A stretch of 39,104 nucleotides of DNA from an uncultured Bacilli bacterium (lineage in GTDB: Bacteria > Bacillota_I > Bacilli_A > RF39 > UBA660): contig CAKOKS010000009.1 of NCBI GenBank assembly GCA_934095845.1, positions 1 through 39,104 of the forward strand. The letters are read 5' to 3'. The notes beneath the pieces were generated by a model that worked only from the letters and a program-made list of their open reading frames with translations, ran no database searches and was not told where the DNA came from. This document shows positions 32,605 through 39,104 of the stretch, in pieces; the first letter of the stretch is position 1, and every line of letters begins with the position of its first letter. A program made the position numbers and the translations under genes.

Positions 32605-33366
32605 ATGTTTAATGTAGAAAAAAACACGAATAATATAATTAATTATATAAGAGAATATTACAAAAAAAACAACTTAGGTGGTTGTGTTTTAGGAATAAGT
32701 GGAGGAAAAGACTCAGCAGTAGTTGCAGCAATCATGTGTGCATCTATTGGAGCTGAAAATGTCTTAGGGGTAACGCTTCCATGTCATTCAAAAAATCAAG
32801 ATAAAACTGATGCTTTATTAGTAAGTAAGGCATTTGGTTTTGAACTTGTTGATTTAGATTTAACTGATGCTTTTGAAGCAATTAAAGATAAGGTCAACTT
32901 ATTAGGTGAATTTACTGAAGAAGAAACTTTAAACAGCGATATTAATTTAAAACCAAGACTTAGAATGAGTGCTGTTTATTACTTAGCAGCTCTTAAAACT
33001 GCTTTAACTCATAAAACTTATATTGTTGCTGGAACTAGTAACAAAAGTGAATTATTTGTAGGATATTTTACTAAAGGTGGAGATTCAGTTCATGATATAG
33101 GAGTATTAACTGATTTTACAGTTGATGAAGTAATTAAAATAGGTGAATATTTAAAAGTACCAGAAAAAGTTTTATATAAAGCTCCAAGTGATGGATTATC
33201 AAATAAAAATGATGAAGAAAAATTAGGAGTTACTTATAAGGATATTGAAAAATTTATGAATGGAGAAGAGCTACCTAAAGATGTTAGTGAAAAAATAGAA
33301 AGACTTCATAACAATGCAGCTCATAAATTCAATTTACCTTATTATAAACAAGAAACATGCGAGTAG
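32605..33366 (+). CDS. nadE: NH3-dependent NAD synthetase
   Basis: A 253-residue protein of the short, ammonia-dependent type (no glutaminase domain). It has the P-loop LGISGGKDSAVVAA, then the AGTSNKSELFVGYFTKGGD stretch and the late APSDGLSNKNDEE loop. It converts nicotinate adenine dinucleotide to NAD. It starts at ATG behind AAAGGAGAT and overlaps nadD by 10 bases. It needs free ammonia or an outside donor. Confidence 0.93.
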   Translation: MFNVEKNTNNIINYIREYYKKNNLGGCVLGISGGKDSAVVAAIMCASIGAENVLGVTLPCHSKNQDKTDALLVSKAFGFELVDLDLTDAFEAIKDKVNLLGEFTEEETLNSDINLKPRLRMSAVYYLAALKTALTHKTYIVAGTSNKSELFVGYFTKGGDSVHDIGVLTDFTVDEVIKIGEYLKVPEKVLYKAPSDGLSNKNDEEKLGVTYKDIEKFMNGEELPKDVSEKIERLHNNAAHKFNLPYYKQETCE

Positions 33367-33923
33367 GAATATTTGGTGGCACTTTTAATCTTCCTCATAA
33401 AATGCATTTAAATATTGCACTTACATTAATAAAAAATAATTATGTTGATAAAGTTATATTTGTACCTACAGGTAATAAATATGATAGGAAAGATTTAAAT
33501 AATGAATTAGATAGATTTAATATGGTTAATCTAATGATTAAAGATTATGATAATCTAGAAGTAAGTGATTATGAACTTGGAAATAAAAGAAGATATACGT
33601 ATGAAACTCTTGATTATTTTAAAAGTTTATATAAAAATGATGAAATATATTTTATATGTGGAATAGATAATGTAAATGATTTACCTACTTGGAAAAATTA
33701 TAATTATATATTAAATAACTATAAAATACTTGTTATTAATAGAAATAAAGAAAAACTAAATTTAAAAAATGACAATATTATACTTGCTAATATTGATACA
33801 TTAAATATTTCTTCTACATTTATTCGAGAAAACATTAATAATATAGATATAATTAGTAGTTTACTTGATAAAAATGTATTAGAATATATTAAAGAAAGGA
33901 ATATTTATGAAAGAGATTGTTGA
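33357..33923 (+). CDS. nadD: Nicotinate-nucleotide adenylyltransferase
   Basis: A 188-residue protein with the nucleotidyltransferase motif GIFGGTFNLPHKMH at the start (GGTFNPPHxGH in the family) and ISSTFIREN near the end (ISSTxIR), as in NadD. It adenylates NaMN to NaAD. The start overlaps nadE, and its end overlaps pncC. The Leu and Lys/Met changes in the first motif are mild. Confidence 0.92.
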   Translation: MRVGIFGGTFNLPHKMHLNIALTLIKNNYVDKVIFVPTGNKYDRKDLNNELDRFNMVNLMIKDYDNLEVSDYELGNKRRYTYETLDYFKSLYKNDEIYFICGIDNVNDLPTWKNYNYILNNYKILVINRNKEKLNLKNDNIILANIDTLNISSTFIRENINNIDIISSLLDKNVLEYIKERNIYERDC

Positions 33924-34386
33924 ATTATTAATTAAATTAAATAAAAAAATAGCTACTATGGAATCTTGTACTGGAGGTTTTATTGCATCAAGTATAACTG
34001 ATATAGAAGGGTCAAGTAGTATACTTAACTTTAGTGCCGTAACTTACTCTAATGAATATAAAATTAAACTTGGAGTAAATGAAAAAACAATTGAAGAATA
34101 TTCAGTTTATAGTATGAATGTTGCAAGAGAAATGGCTAAAAGTATAAGTGATTTTGCTTTAAGCGATTATGGTATTGGTATAACTGGAAAAATTAATAGA
34201 AAAGATGAAAATAATTTATTTGGTGATGATAATAAAATATTTTATTCTATATATGATAAAGAAAATGATAAATTTTATGACTATAGTTTAACTGCTATAA
34301 ATGATACTAGATTTAATAATAAAGTAATGATTAAAAATGATATTAGTAAATCTCTTCTAAATATATTAAAAAATAATGAAAAATAA
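33907..34386 (+). CDS. pncC: Nicotinamide-nucleotide amidase (CinA C-terminal domain)
   Basis: A 159-residue protein made only of the CinA C-terminal domain. It has ATMESCTGGFIASSITDIEG (Ser and Thr of the active site) and a later YGIGITGKINR, where the usual GIAGP is changed. It deamidates NMN to NaMN and so recycles the NMN made by DNA ligase LigA. The start is in the end of nadD, and its stop overlaps nadK by 11 bases. Confidence 0.85.
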   Translation: MKEIVELLIKLNKKIATMESCTGGFIASSITDIEGSSSILNFSAVTYSNEYKIKLGVNEKTIEEYSVYSMNVAREMAKSISDFALSDYGIGITGKINRKDENNLFGDDNKIFYSIYDKENDKFYDYSLTAINDTRFNNKVMIKNDISKSLLNILKNNEK

Positions 34387-35170
34387 TGTAAAAATATTTT
34401 ATAACAATAATGATAAATCTATTAATACTTTTAATGAAGTAAAAGATAAATTAATTAGAAATGGATTTAATATAGTTGAAAATGATTATAATATTGCTAT
34501 CGCGATTGGTGGAGATGGATCGTTTTTAAGAATGGTAAAAGAAACAAACTTTAAAAGTGATGTTTTATATTTAGGTATTAATACAGGTACATTAGGTTTT
34601 GCTCAAGAAATACATATTAATGAATTAGATGAATTAATAGAAAACTTAAAAACTGGAAATTATAAAGTAAATGAATTTGGTGTTCAAGAAACTAATTTAT
34701 ATTCTAATAATGAGAATTCAAAATTTTATTCATTAAATGATATAGTTATTCGAGATATGGATCTTAATACATTAAAACTTGATATTTTTATAGATGATGC
34801 TTTACTTGAACATTTTGCAGGTGATGGTATATTAGTTTCAACATCATTTGGATCAACTGCATATAATTTAAGTTTTGGAGGTTCAATTATTTATAATACT
34901 TTTCATGCATTAGAATTAACTCCAGTTGCTCCTTTAAATAATAAAACTTATAGGACTTTAACTAATTCTCTTGTTTTACCTCAAAATAAAAATATTGAGA
35001 TAATTCCAGTAAGTAATAAAAATCTAATTGTTACTGTAGATGGAGAAAACAAATACTATGAAAATGTTGATAAAATTGATACTATATTAAGTGACAAAAC
35101 TATCATGTGTTATCAAAATATAGATTATAATTTTGTTAAAAAAATAAATGATAAATTTTTAAGCAACTAG
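34376..35170 (+). CDS. nadK: NAD kinase
   Basis: A 264-residue protein with the motif AIAIGGDGSFLRMVKE (GGDG) at about residues 43-58, GINTGTLGF after it, and SFGSTAYNLSFGG as the substrate-binding stretch. VTVDGENKYYENVDK is the final conserved region. It phosphorylates NAD to NADP. It is coupled to pncC by overlap and closes the pathway from nicotinamide to NADP within one transcript. Confidence 0.93.
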   Translation: MKNNVKIFYNNNDKSINTFNEVKDKLIRNGFNIVENDYNIAIAIGGDGSFLRMVKETNFKSDVLYLGINTGTLGFAQEIHINELDELIENLKTGNYKVNEFGVQETNLYSNNENSKFYSLNDIVIRDMDLNTLKLDIFIDDALLEHFAGDGILVSTSFGSTAYNLSFGGSIIYNTFHALELTPVAPLNNKTYRTLTNSLVLPQNKNIEIIPVSNKNLIVTVDGENKYYENVDKIDTILSDKTIMCYQNIDYNFVKKINDKFLSN

Positions 35171-35182
35171 GATGTGTATATT

Positions 35183-36676
35183 ATGAATAGAGCAATTCAA
35201 AGAATTTTAGAAAGATATCCTTATTTGGATAAAAGAAAATTTGGATTCCCAGATATTGGACTAAGAAAAGATAAAAATGAATTTTCACCATATGTAAAAG
35301 AAGTAAAAGATGCTTTTGATATATATGATTATCTTTTAAATAATTATTATGATCCAAATAAAGATATTAATATGACTAGTGGGAATCCAATGGAATATAA
35401 ACCATATCCACCAATTGTAAAAAATATAAATAAGTATTTAAAAACTAATGATCTTTATAAATATCCTTATTCAGAAGGAGATAATAAAGTTAGAAAGGTA
35501 TTACTTGATTATATTGAAAGAATTGGATTTAAAAATGATGATCCTTATAAGGAAAATGATATAGATAAGTACGGTTTATCAATTAATAATCTTACGATGA
35601 CGGTTTCAACATCACATGCTGTAAATATATTATTTGATATTATTGCTCGTGAACATGATGTTGTTTTAATGACTGCACCAAATTATGGACTTTTTAGCTT
35701 TAAACCTGAAAGATTTAATGTTGATGTAAGAATTATTCCTTTAAAAGAAGGAGATAATTATTTAATTAATCCAAATGATTTAGAGAGTATTATTGATAAA
35801 ACAAATAAAGAGTTAAAAGAAAAATATGAAAATCTTGATTATACTCCTAAAGTAGTTGCAATTATTAATAGTAATCCAAGTAATCCTTTAGGTACATTCT
35901 TAGGAGAAAATGAAAAAGATAGATTAATTAAAATAGGTGATATTGTTCTTAAAAATGATATATTTATAATTGATGATTTAATATATCGAGATATAAGTTT
36001 TAATGATGATTTAGCTCTTCCTTTTGGAACTTTAGATGGAATGTTTAAAAACACGATTTCACTTTTTGGTTTATCAAAGTCTTATGGAATGGCTAGTTTA
36101 AGAGCTGGATTTGTTGTAGCAGATGAAGTTATTATAAGAGAAATAATTAATCGTATATTTTGTGAATTTGATGCTGTTCCAGCTATAATCGGTGTTGCTC
36201 TTGAAGGTGCATTTGAAGAAAATAAATATGAGTATAATAAATATTTTAATGATTTAAGATATAAATATGCTCTTAATTATAATTTATTTAAATGTTTAAT
36301 TGATGGATATGATTCTATAGATAAAAAGTATCAAAAAGAAGTTTATTCATTAATTAAAAAGTACGCACCTAACTATGATATCTATAAAGGAATAAAAGAT
36401 ATTAAAATTAAAGTTGATGTTAAATCAGGATTCTTTGTTATAGTTGATTTTACTAAATTAAAAGGTAAAATAGATGAATTTGGAAAACCTATACTTACTG
36501 AAGAAGATTTACTTTTATATTTTTATAGAAATGTAAATTTAAGATTTCTAATCGGTAAAAGCTTTGCTTGGCCAAATAAGAATGAGTTAGTTGGAAGATT
36601 TACTTTTGCTAAAACACAAAAAGAAATAATAAACTGTGTTGTTAAAATGAATGAGGCAATAGATAAATTAATGTGA
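35183..36676 (+). CDS. Class I/II PLP-dependent aminotransferase
   Basis: A 497-residue protein. The ATG at 35183 is chosen over a GTG at 35174 that overlaps AGGATGTG. The fold type I pattern is present: TSGNPMEYKPYPP, SEGDNKVRKVLLDY, VVAIINSNPSNPLGT, DDLIYRDISF, and the PLP lysine in FGLSKSYGMASLRAGF. It is about 100 residues longer than AspC-like enzymes, with extra segments near the start and in the last third. It lies 12 bp after nadK. Its role in NAD metabolism is not evident; it may only share control. Confidence 0.8.
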   Translation: MNRAIQRILERYPYLDKRKFGFPDIGLRKDKNEFSPYVKEVKDAFDIYDYLLNNYYDPNKDINMTSGNPMEYKPYPPIVKNINKYLKTNDLYKYPYSEGDNKVRKVLLDYIERIGFKNDDPYKENDIDKYGLSINNLTMTVSTSHAVNILFDIIAREHDVVLMTAPNYGLFSFKPERFNVDVRIIPLKEGDNYLINPNDLESIIDKTNKELKEKYENLDYTPKVVAIINSNPSNPLGTFLGENEKDRLIKIGDIVLKNDIFIIDDLIYRDISFNDDLALPFGTLDGMFKNTISLFGLSKSYGMASLRAGFVVADEVIIREIINRIFCEFDAVPAIIGVALEGAFEENKYEYNKYFNDLRYKYALNYNLFKCLIDGYDSIDKKYQKEVYSLIKKYAPNYDIYKGIKDIKIKVDVKSGFFVIVDFTKLKGKIDEFGKPILTEEDLLLYFYRNVNLRFLIGKSFAWPNKNELVGRFTFAKTQKEIINCVVKMNEAIDKLM

Positions 36677-36698
36677 TATTATATATGTGAGGTGTAAA

Positions 36699-37517
36699 AT
36701 GTATAAGACTGAAGAAGAATTTTTAAGTCATTACAATCCAGAAGATTTTGATAGACTTTCATTAACAACTGATATTTTAGTTATAAGTATAAGTGATGAA
36801 AAAAATAATAACTATCGAAAAACGAGTGAAAAAGTAATGAGTATTTTATTGATAAAAAGAAATAATTTTCCGTTTAAAGATAAATGGTGTTTACCTGGAG
36901 GTTTTTTAAATATAGATGAAGACTTAGAAAAATGTCCAGCAAGAATACTTGAAAATGAAACTAATTTAAAAGATATTTATTTAGAACAATTATATACATT
37001 TGGAAGTGTTAAAAGAGATCCTAGAATGCGTGTTGTTTCAACTTCTTATATGGCTTTAGTTGATAAAAATAGAATTACAACTAAACTTAAAAATGATGCT
37101 AAATGGTTTAATGTATCAATTGAAGAAGAAAATGATTTGATAAATGTTACTTTAACAAATGAAGATACAGTTTTAAAAACAGTTGTTAAAAAAACACTTA
37201 GAGAAAAAACTACTGATAGATATGAATTTAGTATATATAAAAATGATTCTATTGCTTTTGATCATCCTTTAGTTATAGTTTCTGGTATTGAAAGATTAAA
37301 AAATAAAATTGAATATACTGATGTTGTATTTAATATGATGCCTAAATATTTTACTTTAGGTGAGCTTCAAAAAGTTTATGAGGTAATTTTGAATAAAAAA
37401 TTACTTGATCCAGCTTTTAGAAGGATAATTGCTAATAAAGTAGAAGAAACTGATGAAATGAAAACTGGTGGGGGTCATAGACCATCGAGATTATTTAAAT
37501 ATAAAGGAGTGAAATAA
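36699..37517 (+). CDS. NrtR-like Nudix-winged-helix regulator
   Basis: A 272-residue protein; the ATG at 36699 is preferred to a GTG at 36687 inside GAGGTG. A Nudix domain comes first (KWCLPGGFLNIDEDLEKC, YTFGSVKRDPRMRVVSTSYM). The Nudix box is damaged: the block RILENETNL replaces RExxEExGL, so catalytic Glu residues are missing. A winged-helix domain follows (YFTLGELQKVYEVILNKKLL, DPAFRRII), ending GGHRPSRLFKYK. This is the NrtR layout: ADP-ribose sensing by the Nudix part, DNA binding by the wing. It is probably the repressor of its own operon through the palindrome at 30403-30425. Confidence 0.85.
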   Translation: MYKTEEEFLSHYNPEDFDRLSLTTDILVISISDEKNNNYRKTSEKVMSILLIKRNNFPFKDKWCLPGGFLNIDEDLEKCPARILENETNLKDIYLEQLYTFGSVKRDPRMRVVSTSYMALVDKNRITTKLKNDAKWFNVSIEEENDLINVTLTNEDTVLKTVVKKTLREKTTDRYEFSIYKNDSIAFDHPLVIVSGIERLKNKIEYTDVVFNMMPKYFTLGELQKVYEVILNKKLLDPAFRRIIANKVEETDEMKTGGGHRPSRLFKYKGVK

Positions 37518-37518
37518 T

Positions 37519-38166
37519 ATGATAGGTAATGACTGGGATACAATGCTTGCTCCAATATATAAAGGAGATTATTTTGAAGATTTATTAAAACGTGTTCAAC
37601 ATGAATATAGTGTTCATACAGTTTATCCAGGGAAAAAAGAAGTTTTTAATGCATTAAGATTAACTCCTTTTAAAGATGTTAAAGTTGTAATAGTTGGACA
37701 AGATCCTTATCATGGTGAAGGAGAAGCTCATGGACTTTCTTTTTCAGTTCGTGATGGAGTTAAACTACCACCAAGTTTAAAAAATATTTATAAAGAATTA
37801 TATGATGACTTAGGAGTACCTATAAGAACAACTGGTGATTTATCTCATTGGGCTAAACAAGGTGTTTTACTTTTAAATTCAACTTTAACAGTTGTAAAAG
37901 ATACACCTAATTCTCATAGTAATATTGGATGGCAACAATTTACTGATGATGTTATTTCTTTAATAGATAAAAATAGAAATGATGTAGTATTTATCCTTTG
38001 GGGTAATTATGCTAGGAGTAAAAAGGCTTTAATAAAAAATAATTATATTATTGAAAGTGCGCATCCATCACCTTTTAGTGCTAGAAATGGTTTTTTTGGT
38101 TCTAAACCATTTTCTAAAACTAATGCTTACTTAAAAAGTAAGGGTTTAGAAGAAATTAAATGGTAA
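37519..38166 (+). CDS. ung: Uracil-DNA glycosylase
   Basis: A 215-residue family 1 UDG. It has the catalytic VVIVGQDPYHGEGEAHGLSF (Asp in QDPYH) and the DNA-intercalation loop HPSPFSARNGFFGSKPF (His and the minor-groove Leu region), and LLLNSTLTV between them. It removes uracil from DNA. It starts 2 bp after the regulator gene, behind AAAGGAGTG, and is the last gene of the operon. Confidence 0.95.
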   Translation: MIGNDWDTMLAPIYKGDYFEDLLKRVQHEYSVHTVYPGKKEVFNALRLTPFKDVKVVIVGQDPYHGEGEAHGLSFSVRDGVKLPPSLKNIYKELYDDLGVPIRTTGDLSHWAKQGVLLLNSTLTVVKDTPNSHSNIGWQQFTDDVISLIDKNRNDVVFILWGNYARSKKALIKNNYIIESAHPSPFSARNGFFGSKPFSKTNAYLKSKGLEEIKW

Positions 38167-38184
38167 TGTATAAAATATATAAAA

Positions 38185-38229
38185 TATGTATATAATATAA
38201 TTGACAATTATATAAGTTATGTATATAAT
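38185..38229 (+). promoter_or_regulatory. Promoter and operator of the DinJ-YafQ pair
   Basis: TTGACA (38201-38206) and TATAAT (38224-38229) are 17 bp apart. ATTATATA (38207-38214), AGTTATG, TATATAAT (38222-38229) is a perfect 8-bp palindrome filling the spacer and the -10 box. TATGTATATAAT occurs twice (38185-38196 and 38218-38229), 33 bp or about three helical turns apart. This suits cooperative autorepression by DinJ-YafQ complexes. Confidence 0.8.
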
Positions 38230-38248
38230 GCATATGAGAGGTGATTAT

Positions 38249-38539
38249 ATGGAAAATTTATCATGTGTTATTAATGTACAAGTTGATAGCAAAGATAAAG
38301 AGGCAGCAACAAAGATATTAAAAGATCTTGGTTTGAATATGAGTACTTTTATAAATATGGCAATAAAGCAAGTTATTAAAAAAAATGGAGTTCCATTTGA
38401 AGTTAGAAATCCTTATCCTAGTGTAGAATTGTTAGAAGCTTTAGAAGAAAGTAATAAAATAATAAATGAGATAAAGGAAGGAAAAAGGACTGGGTTTAGC
38501 AGTATCGAACAATTAGTCAATTCATTAGACGAAGATTAG
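38249..38539 (+). CDS. RelB/DinJ-family antitoxin
   Basis: A 96-residue antitoxin. The ATG at 38249, behind AGAGGTGAT, is preferred to upstream in-frame starts at 38219. The N-terminal ribbon-helix-helix is visible: CVINVQVDSKDKEAATKILK, then LGLNMSTFINMAIKQVI, with PFEVRNPYPS as the usual link to the C-terminal toxin-binding tail. It should neutralise the toxin encoded directly after it and repress the operon. The two genes are adjacent, with no gap between stop and start. Confidence 0.88.
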   Translation: MENLSCVINVQVDSKDKEAATKILKDLGLNMSTFINMAIKQVIKKNGVPFEVRNPYPSVELLEALEESNKIINEIKEGKRTGFSSIEQLVNSLDED

Positions 38540-38824
38540 ATGATTTACAACATTGATTATACTAGCAAATTTAAGAAACAATATAAAAAGATGAAGCTTC
38601 AAGGTAAAAATATACCTTTATTAATAAATATAATTAATAAATTAAAAAATGGTGAAATATTAGAAACTAAATATAGTAATCATTTGCTTGCTAATAGTAA
38701 CTATTTTAAGAATTGCTATGAATGTCACATTGAACCAGATTGGTTATTGATTTATCGCATAGATAATGAAAATTTAATATTATTATTATGTCAAACTGGA
38801 TCTCATAGTGAGCTGTTTAAATAA
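38540..38824 (+). CDS. YafQ-type mRNA interferase toxin
   Basis: A 94-residue RelE/ParE-fold toxin of the YafQ branch. KKQYKKMKLQGK is the N-terminal helix, and LKNGEILETKYSNHLLAN contains the catalytic His of the family. CYECHIEPDWLLIYRIDNEN and CQTGSHSELF complete the pattern (ECHI.PDWLLIY, TGSHSxLF). It cuts mRNA on the ribosome. It starts right after the antitoxin stop. Confidence 0.9.
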   Translation: MIYNIDYTSKFKKQYKKMKLQGKNIPLLINIINKLKNGEILETKYSNHLLANSNYFKNCYECHIEPDWLLIYRIDNENLILLLCQTGSHSELFK

Positions 38825-38825
38825 G

Positions 38826-38858
38826 ACTTAATAAGTGTAAAACTTTATTAAGTTTTTT
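38826..38858 (+). terminator. Terminator after yafQ-like gene
   Basis: ACTTAATAA (38826-38834) and TTATTAAGT (38845-38853) with a 10-nt loop, then Ts to 38859. Good intrinsic terminator. Confidence 0.8.
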
Positions 38859-38891
38859 TATGTTGAAAACTATTTGTTTTTCAACATAAAA
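38856..38891. repeat. Perfect 14-bp inverted repeat
   Basis: TTTTATGTTGAAAA (38856-38869) and TTTTCAACATAAAA (38878-38891), spacer 8 bp. It touches the yafQ terminator. It could serve as a terminator for the reverse strand, or be the end of a small mobile repeat. Confidence 0.6.
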
Positions 38892-38927
38892 TAGATAAAT
38901 TATTTTTAAAATAATAAGTGTCAAGCA

Positions 38928-38957
38928 TTGACTAGGGTATTGACAAAATAGTATAAT
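38928..38957 (+). promoter_or_regulatory. Promoter of the last, partial gene
   Basis: TTGACT (38928-38933) and TATAAT (38952-38957) are 18 bp apart; an alternative is TTGACA (38940) with TATAGA (38962) at 16 bp. TGTCAA (38919-38924) and TTGACA (38940-38945) form an inverted pair over this region. Confidence 0.55.
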
Positions 38958-38985
38958 TTTATATAGATGATAGAGGTGTACTTAT

Positions 38986-39104
38986 ATGACAGATAAAAAC
39001 GATTATAATCCAAAAAAAGTTAAAAATATCATGCCAGATGTAGTTGGAGAAGCAATAGAAGACGCAGAAAAAATATTAAAAGAAAAGAATATAGAAATAA
39101 CAGA
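38986..39104 (+). CDS. PASTA-like domain protein, partial
   Basis: The gene starts at ATG behind GAGGTG and is cut by the window end after 39 codons. After a short charged start, IMPDVVGEAIEDAEKILKEK matches the start of a PASTA domain (xPDVVGxxxxxAxxxLxxxG). PASTA domains bind peptidoglycan fragments in PrkC-type kinases and penicillin-binding proteins. Here there is no signal peptide or membrane segment before it. The rest is needed to name it. Confidence 0.5.
   Translation, partial: MTDKNDYNPKKVKNIMPDVVGEAIEDAEKILKEKNIEIT

Noticed and set aside
1..39104. tRNA or rRNA genes
   Set aside because: No cloverleaf-like sequence with a GTTCRANYC arm or GC-rich rRNA block was seen; all intergenic stretches are too AT-rich or too short.

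Overview
The window is very AT-rich, its dense gene strings are almost all on the + strand, and its ribosome binding sites are strong (AGGAGG, or AGGTGAT a few bases before ATG). Gene order around rpsF-ssb-rpsR / rplI-dnaB and walJ-rlmH is that of Bacillota. A complete prfB with a TGA-dependent programmed frameshift shows that UGA is a stop, so this is not a Mycoplasma/Spiroplasma-type code. The best guess is an uncultured, small-genome member of the Bacilli (gut RF39/Erysipelotrichia-like); the exact lineage cannot be set from sequence reading alone.

Region 1 (1-6040) is an accessory, decaying island. It holds three integrase remnants (a frameshifted tail at the left edge, a truncated N-terminus at 2291, and a minus-strand C-terminal tail at 5343-5591) and the C-terminal half of a HAD hydrolase. 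Its intact cargo is a DNA-binding protein plus a Doc/Fic-like toxin, a minus-strand membrane protein, and a 471-residue HEPN-like protein with an inserted tandem beta-hairpin segment. Three decayed SEC-C tails lie near cargo. Two of them sit in a composite repeat: SEC-C tail, hairpin with an AAAATAAGG loop, then CTGGAGCCACT. This is the least explained part of the window.

Region 2 (6154-15667) holds single genes and transport operons: a TIM-barrel endonuclease IV-like protein, a HELLH metallopeptidase-like protein, a MacB/FtsX-type ABC fusion with TspO, a frameshifted DUF1848 remnant, DNA-3-methyladenine glycosylase I, and a three-gene ABC-2 exporter with an operator-like palindrome inside its promoter.

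Region 3 (15792-30341) is mostly housekeeping. It contains a zinc-ribbon membrane protein and a TPM-domain protein, prfB, a YitT-family protein, a lipoprotein, an Abi_2/HEPN defence gene, an HtrA protease, ychF, rpsF-ssb-rpsR, a TPR-like protein, rplI-dnaB, an M23 peptidase with LysM and G5 domains, walJ and rlmH.

Region 4 (30388-38166) is one compact operon for pyridine nucleotide salvage. Its genes are a nicotinamidase-like hydrolase, pncB, nadE, nadD, pncC, nadK, an aminotransferase, an NrtR-like Nudix-winged-helix regulator and ung. Together they cover nicotinamide to NADP plus NMN recycling. The promoter has TTGACA and TATAAT at 17 bp with an 8-bp palindrome centred on the -10 box.

Region 5 (38201-39104) is a DinJ-YafQ toxin-antitoxin pair with a perfect operator over its promoter, then a 14-bp perfect inverted repeat, then the start of a PASTA-like protein cut by the window end.
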